Positions 18,193 to 22,871 of a DNA stretch of 22,871 bases are shown here, in pieces. Within the stretch, counting starts at the first letter, position 1. The number at the start of each line of letters is the position of its first letter. Origin of the DNA: Fragilaria radians (taxonomy: Eukaryota > Bacillariophyta > Fragilariophyceae > Fragilariales > Fragilariaceae); assembly GCA_900642245.1 (NCBI GenBank), contig CAAAJI010000054.1, positions 14,950 to 37,820 on the forward strand, in the 5' to 3' direction. Position numbers and translations under genes: made by a program. Under the pieces are notes generated by a model, which ran no database searches, was not told where the DNA came from, and worked only from the letters and a program-made list of their open reading frames with translations.

Positions 18193-19129
18193 GATGATGT
18201 AGAAAGAGAAGTATAAATTCGACTGAGCAACGAGGATCACTTGTGGTAAACCAATGTAACCTTAGAAATTGTGAGTTTTTGAATTTGAAAACGACCGTTT
18301 TTTAGTCGCATCTTCCACTATAACGGATGAGGAAACACAAATAATCGTAACCCTATTGTTGTATTGTAAGGTTAGCTTCCACTAAACTACCTGGTGAGAA
18401 TACATTTTTTAATCTCTCAGAGACAATATAGGGAAAACAAATTTGACTTATCCTACATGATGAAAAGAAAACTATAGACAACGGCAAGTTTGAACTTGAA
18501 TTAGTGAATTTCATTTAGTCAGAGAGGCTAGTGACTAAAGTAGCATATTTCATACATGTAGCGTCAAACTCTGATAGTTGCTATCTACACAGTGACCTTC
18601 TCCAAATTATCAGTATGACAAGAAAGTATTGAAAGGAATCAACAGCAGTAGAACAATACCAGTATCAACAGTTATACATGCTGTCATGAAAAAGAAGTTT
18701 AGGCTAATTGCTTTGACATGCACTTCCAGTTCAGAAAAGGCAACGAAACACATGTAATAGAAATAGATGTCATGCGAAAATTAAAAGGAAGTGAGAAACA
18801 CCAAGAACAAAAGAAATTACCAAACTTCTGAAATTCTTGACCAATAATGTTGTGGAACTAATGCAACATGTTTTCTAGTACTAGCACACACCATATAACC
18901 AAGGATTAAAACTTGTCAAATGTTTTTCTTGTGAAAAAATGAAAAAGATGAAAAATCCAATTTGCGATCTTTTTGGTACAAATACTGATAATGAATCCTC
19001 GTTCCCCCGCTATTGTAGAATTAAATCCAAGTAAAAGATAAAGGTAAGATTATACGATGATACCAAGTCAATTTTGACCCCAAGTACAACATTTTTTCCA
19101 AAAACCATGGTTGTCAAACTACCATCATC
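18193..19129. promoter_or_regulatory. Divergent 937-bp upstream region of the kinesin and GH20-like genes
   Basis: Both genes are transcribed outward from here, so it should contain both promoters. It is AT-rich with no clear core element or RNA gene that I can support. Confidence 0.45.
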
Positions 19130-19133
19130 ATGA
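19107..19133 (+). promoter_or_regulatory. 8-codon upstream ORF overlapping the GH20-like start (ATGA)
   Basis: ATG 19107 (A at -3, G at +4) opens eight codons ending at TGA 19131-19133. That stop overlaps the main ATG at 19130 in the arrangement ATGA. If the transcript begins upstream of 19107, this uORF should limit initiation on the main frame or allow it by reinitiation. Confidence 0.5.
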
Positions 19134-21988
19134 CAATCTCGTTTTTGCAGCTCGTGTATTGTTTACTCTACTACTCTTACCTTTTAAATAAGGCTCAAGG
19201 AGAGGATATCGTGAATGGCATTCGGCGACGATTTGAGAGAATAGACAGCATTGAAGAATCGTGGGTATCGAATGAGATTCCAGCTGATGATGACAATGAA
19301 TTGGAGACGAGGAATCGAATTGATAACTCGAACTATAACAAAAGTTTGGTAACGAACAAACGGATTGTTGATGATTGGAATGAAAAGTACTGTATTCACA
19401 AAGGTTGCAGGCCTTTAACTATAAATGATTTGGATTTCATAAATTCTGCCAAAGATGTGAAGGAAGAAATCAAACTCCGAAATCGAGTCATCGATCCCGT
19501 ATTCAATCTTCCAAATAATATGATTCCTATTTCAATCGGAGAAAAGGCTATACCCTACTTGGGATTAATGTTAGATGCTGGAAAGTTCTACTATCCCATA
19601 GAATGGATCTTGAACCTGTTAAAAATAATGAACATTATGGGCTACAATTTATTGCATCTCCGACTGACAGATGATTACTCCTTTAACTTAAAGTTAAACG
19701 CCATTCCAGAGTTGGCAAATCCATCGGTTGACAGTGGAGATCGCGTCTATAAGGAAGAGGAACTCCGAAATCTGGTACACATCGCAAATTCTCTTAACAT
19801 TACTATCATGCCTGAAATTAACCTTCCTGTTCATACGGGAGGATGGGCTGGAAATCACACTCCTAATTTAATTGTATCTTGTGCCAGGTATATCTGTAAT
19901 CGTGGATCGGGTTTACCCCTCAACCTAACACATCCCAAACTGCATGACATTATCCGGACCGTATTGTTAAACGTGGTCGACATATTCCATACTTCTCCCT
20001 TTCTTCATTTGGGTGGTGACGATGTCCATACAGCCAACTTTTGTTTCCATGAAGTTAATGCATCTGATTATGCCACTGAACTTTTATCCTTCGAATTCTT
20101 CCTCCATTCGGTTGTATTGTCGTTGCAGAACAGAAACGTTCAGATTGTTCGATGGGAACACAAATTTCCACCATCTCCTAATGATGGTCCTCAATCTAAT
20201 GCTAGATCTACCTCCCGACAAGAAATACCTCGAGCGTGTGATATCGTTCATTATTGGAATTCAAATGATTATAAGCATTTTGTTCACCAGTCGCTGGTTT
20301 TCTCCTCACATGGTCTAATGTTGGATAAAATCTTGAATACAAGTGCATTTTCATTTTACGAAACAGCATTAGGAATTGTCACGATGAAACGATTACCCCA
20401 TGCAATAATTGTGGGAACTCGAGATCTTGGACCCTTACAATGGATGGATCGAAATGTTGTCGGTCGCCTTCTCGCTGTCGCTCTTGGATCTTCGGGAATC
20501 AAGCACAATGAATCCAAGTTCTACGAACTCTATCATCATTTATGCCTTCAAAGTCTTCAATTTGATCCGAAGCTTTGTAGTCTTCAAGGATATCTCACTC
20601 TTTCACAATACCACTATGCCTCTGAACGACAGTCTTGGAATGTACGGCGTCACGCAGCCTTGTGTCATACATTTACAAGGAAATTACGTAAACCGGTGAT
20701 GGCTTCACGATCATGGGCTCGAAACGACGTTGCTGAGATAGCCATGGAGATATTTTGGGACAATTTCGGAAATGACGGACCCAAGTTTGGGAGGATACCA
20801 TTGACCCCACCTCCCATTAAATCAATCACCGCTCAAAACCTTGATTTTCTATGGAGCCAAGAAAAAAAATCGAATATTCAGTATCGAGGACTTATGCTAG
20901 ATCTTTCTCGAATTGATTTTGCAGGAGACTCAATCTCAAGGATCCTCGAAACGTTAGACTTCATGAATTTAATGCAACTGAACGTACTTCAATTACGCAT
21001 CATGAATGATTTTCGTATGGCTTTAGACATCCCCAAACACAACGCATTGATCTGGGGGACGGAAGACCCATTTCCGGCTAGCGCTATCCAGAGTATTGTC
21101 AAGCATGCCAAAGCACTGGGCATTCAAATTATCCCTGAAATAACGACTGTGACCCGAGGAGGAGGTTGGTACGGTGCCGGAGTCGTAGCGAGCTGTGTCA
21201 AGTTCATTTGCGAAAGGGGCATTGGAGTAGGAGTGATACCCACAGATCGTTACTTCGTCGGAATAATTATTTCCGTATTGTATCAAATTCTACATCTTTT
21301 TGATTTTCCACCTTACCTCCATTTAGGTTTTGACGAGCGCGAAGAAGTTAGGTCTTGTTACGAAGAAGCCAGCATTGACGTTGATTTGGACATATTTGAA
21401 CGTCGGTTAAGAGCCGCACTACAGTTTCAAGATATCGATGAGACAAAGCTTATACGGTGGGAGAATTCAGAGTCAATCCTATATCCTAATAGAGCTGGAC
21501 ATGTTACTCAATACACACATTCCATGCCAATTATTTCCAAAGAAACATTTTTCGTGTCTTCTGGACTTTTCTTTGGTAACGAAAGCGACACTGAAATGGA
21601 TGTCTGGAGTATCTATTGTCAAACTCAGGGGTTGGTATCCTATGGTCCTGTTGGAATAATAGCAGTTGTTGATCTTGTACATACTGCCTTTTGGAAGGAT
21701 TTTGCAATTCTTCAGCGATTGTTGGCATTCACCATTGGGCTATCGACCCCAAATTTGACCAAGGAAGCTTTTACAGGGACGATGATGAAGGCTTATGAAA
21801 CTTTCAACGTAAAGAATAATTTTGAGGGTAAAGTTCTTGATACAGCTGCTACATTGAGTTCCATGAAGCGGCATTGGGAGGTACGTCGGAAAAAGGCATG
21901 TCATGCACGGTCTCGAAATATAACATTGGATGTACCAAGAGAGGGATGGCTTGTGGAATATGCTGATGAAAAACTATTTCTTCAATGA
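19130..21988 (+). CDS. Secreted tandem GH20 (beta-hexosaminidase-like) protein, 952 aa
   Basis: ATG 19130 begins a signal peptide (hydrophobic 5-20, likely cut after AQG24). Two homologous TIM-barrel domains follow. Domain 1 (about 143-520) keeps LHLRLTDDYSF (176-184), PEINLPVHTGGW (228-239) and HLGGDDV (293-299). Domain 2 (about 586-925) aligns with QLRIMND, PEITTVTRGGGW (669-680) and HLGFDE (731-736). Both end in a W-x-VRR-x-A/K segment. GH20 enzymes release terminal N-acetylhexosamines by substrate-assisted catalysis using the Asp-Glu pair of HxGGDE. Here domain 1 has Asp-Asp, and domain 2 has Asp-Glu but lost the PxH and TDD residues. Nine N-x-S/T sequons fit passage through the secretory pathway. 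The enzyme may be altered, weak or inactive, possibly a glycan-binding protein. No introns. Confidence 0.8.
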   Translation: MTISFLQLVYCLLYYSYLLNKAQGEDIVNGIRRRFERIDSIEESWVSNEIPADDDNELETRNRIDNSNYNKSLVTNKRIVDDWNEKYCIHKGCRPLTINDLDFINSAKDVKEEIKLRNRVIDPVFNLPNNMIPISIGEKAIPYLGLMLDAGKFYYPIEWILNLLKIMNIMGYNLLHLRLTDDYSFNLKLNAIPELANPSVDSGDRVYKEEELRNLVHIANSLNITIMPEINLPVHTGGWAGNHTPNLIVSCARYICNRGSGLPLNLTHPKLHDIIRTVLLNVVDIFHTSPFLHLGGDDVHTANFCFHEVNASDYATELLSFEFFLHSVVLSLQNRNVQIVRWEHKFPPSPNDGPQSNARSTSRQEIPRACDIVHYWNSNDYKHFVHQSLVFSSHGLMLDKILNTSAFSFYETALGIVTMKRLPHAIIVGTRDLGPLQWMDRNVVGRLLAVALGSSGIKHNESKFYELYHHLCLQSLQFDPKLCSLQGYLTLSQYHYASERQSWNVRRHAALCHTFTRKLRKPVMASRSWARNDVAEIAMEIFWDNFGNDGPKFGRIPLTPPPIKSITAQNLDFLWSQEKKSNIQYRGLMLDLSRIDFAGDSISRILETLDFMNLMQLNVLQLRIMNDFRMALDIPKHNALIWGTEDPFPASAIQSIVKHAKALGIQIIPEITTVTRGGGWYGAGVVASCVKFICERGIGVGVIPTDRYFVGIIISVLYQILHLFDFPPYLHLGFDEREEVRSCYEEASIDVDLDIFERRLRAALQFQDIDETKLIRWENSESILYPNRAGHVTQYTHSMPIISKETFFVSSGLFFGNESDTEMDVWSIYCQTQGLVSYGPVGIIAVVDLVHTAFWKDFAILQRLLAFTIGLSTPNLTKEAFTGTMMKAYETFNVKNNFEGKVLDTAATLSSMKRHWEVRRKKACHARSRNITLDVPREGWLVEYADEKLFLQ

Positions 21989-22871
21989 AAATTGACCAAT
22001 ATCTTGGGATGATAGTTTCAAATTTCGTACGATCATTTGTAACAAATTTCTAAAGAGAAAGGAGTGAAATTCATTGCAACTATCAAATGTTGTAGAATTA
22101 CTAAAATATTCATTATGCTATTTAATTTGCTGATGATGAGATATTGCGATGGACTTCCACGAGCGCAATTCTGAAGATTGATTTGTTAAATTTAGAAATG
22201 ATAGGAATCTCAGAGATTCTATTTTTTAAGCCATGAAATCATCTAGGTGATGTGTGTCCCTGATAAAGCAACGTTAAGCAGTTTCATCAACTGCTTTTCT
22301 AATGCCTGTAGCAAGGATTGAAAAGTTTTGGTAATGATATAATTGACATTTTTAAAAAGTTCGCCCAAGCTATGAATTTGAACTGATGATCATTTCGTAG
22401 AATTATCAATTAACTGATTATTAAACAGGGCAATAAATAATGATTTCATATGCAAAGATTGATTCTTCGTTTACACCTGTGAGTGCTTGAACAACAAAAA
22501 GTTGTTTTCAATTATCCTAAACTAAAGTCATTTTTCTTCAACCTATGGTTACAAGCTTCTCAACATGCCAAAATGTCCAGTTAACAAGCGTTTGACTATA
22601 TTCATAGACAGCCTATGATAACACACTTGTAATGCTTGCAGTGTTTTCTTCCCTTGTTCGATTAATTCATATGAAAGCGCAGCTGCAATGACATGGGCAG
22701 CAGTTTACGTATTCATGAAGAGGATATAGATGCTAGCATGATGATTTATTACCATCAAAGTCGAAAAAAACTGATAGGGAAATAATGACTCCATATTGTC
22801 AACTATTTAAACTAGAAATAAAAAGGATAAGATTCCAACCAAATTTCCTTTTGTGACTACTTGACATCCCA
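21989..22871. other. 883-bp 3' flank, no gene seen
   Basis: AT-rich sequence with no supported frame. A perfect 8-bp hairpin AAGCAGTT/AACTGCTT with a 5-nt loop lies at 22276-22296, followed by TTCT. It could be a 3' UTR structure or chance. Confidence 0.4.

Noticed and set aside
22276..22296. 8-bp perfect hairpin followed by a short T-rich run
   Set aside because: Rho-independent terminators do not apply to a nuclear gene, and one short stem in 900 bp is not significant.
1..22871. CRISPR array, tRNA, rRNA or bacterial-type operon signals
   Set aside because: No regularly spaced repeats, no tRNA cloverleaf recognised, and gene structure is clearly eukaryotic with spliceosomal introns.

Overview
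The window looks like nuclear DNA of a stramenopile, most likely a diatom. The main evidence is the complete Ty1/copia element, whose Gag and Pol resemble the CoDi elements of diatoms. Short introns (61, 63 and 72 nt) with GT..AG ends, AT-rich intergenic DNA and a eukaryotic gene set (mid-SUN protein, kinesin-5, GH20-like protein) agree with this. I cannot name a species.

Left third (1-8060), a repeat-rich zone. A minus-strand reading frame resembling the protease/reverse-transcriptase spacer of stramenopile Ty3/gypsy polyproteins (71-401 and 5105-5327) is split by a full-length copia element (402-5104). That element has two 206-bp LTRs that look identical, a 5-bp target duplication and an open 1396-codon Gag-Pol frame, so it inserted recently. 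The right-hand part of the gypsy relic holds a tight run of five inverted repeats. Next come a Mutator-like (MULE) N-terminal zinc-finger relic (5538-5840, +), a frameshifted copia Gag relic (about 5910-6030, -), 1.2 kb with no supported gene, a small SPRY-like gene (7243-7716, -) and a MULE C-terminal zinc-knuckle relic (7844-8056, +).

Middle (8420-13350), minus-strand single-copy genes. There is a mid-SUN (Slp1/SUCO-type) ER membrane protein with a signal peptide and a C-terminal KKXX motif, then a gene-poor stretch of 1.8 kb, then a small HAD phosphatase whose ATG lies in a separate 64-nt first exon.

Right half (14520-22871). A three-exon kinesin-5 (1182 aa, -) and a secreted protein with two GH20-like domains (952 aa, +) diverge from a shared 937-bp upstream region. 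The GH20-like gene has an 8-codon upstream ORF whose stop overlaps its ATG. Both GH20 catalytic dyads are altered, the second domain more strongly.

The host genes show no operon or common pathway; they are separate housekeeping or secretory genes. Functional assignments rest on motifs read by eye.
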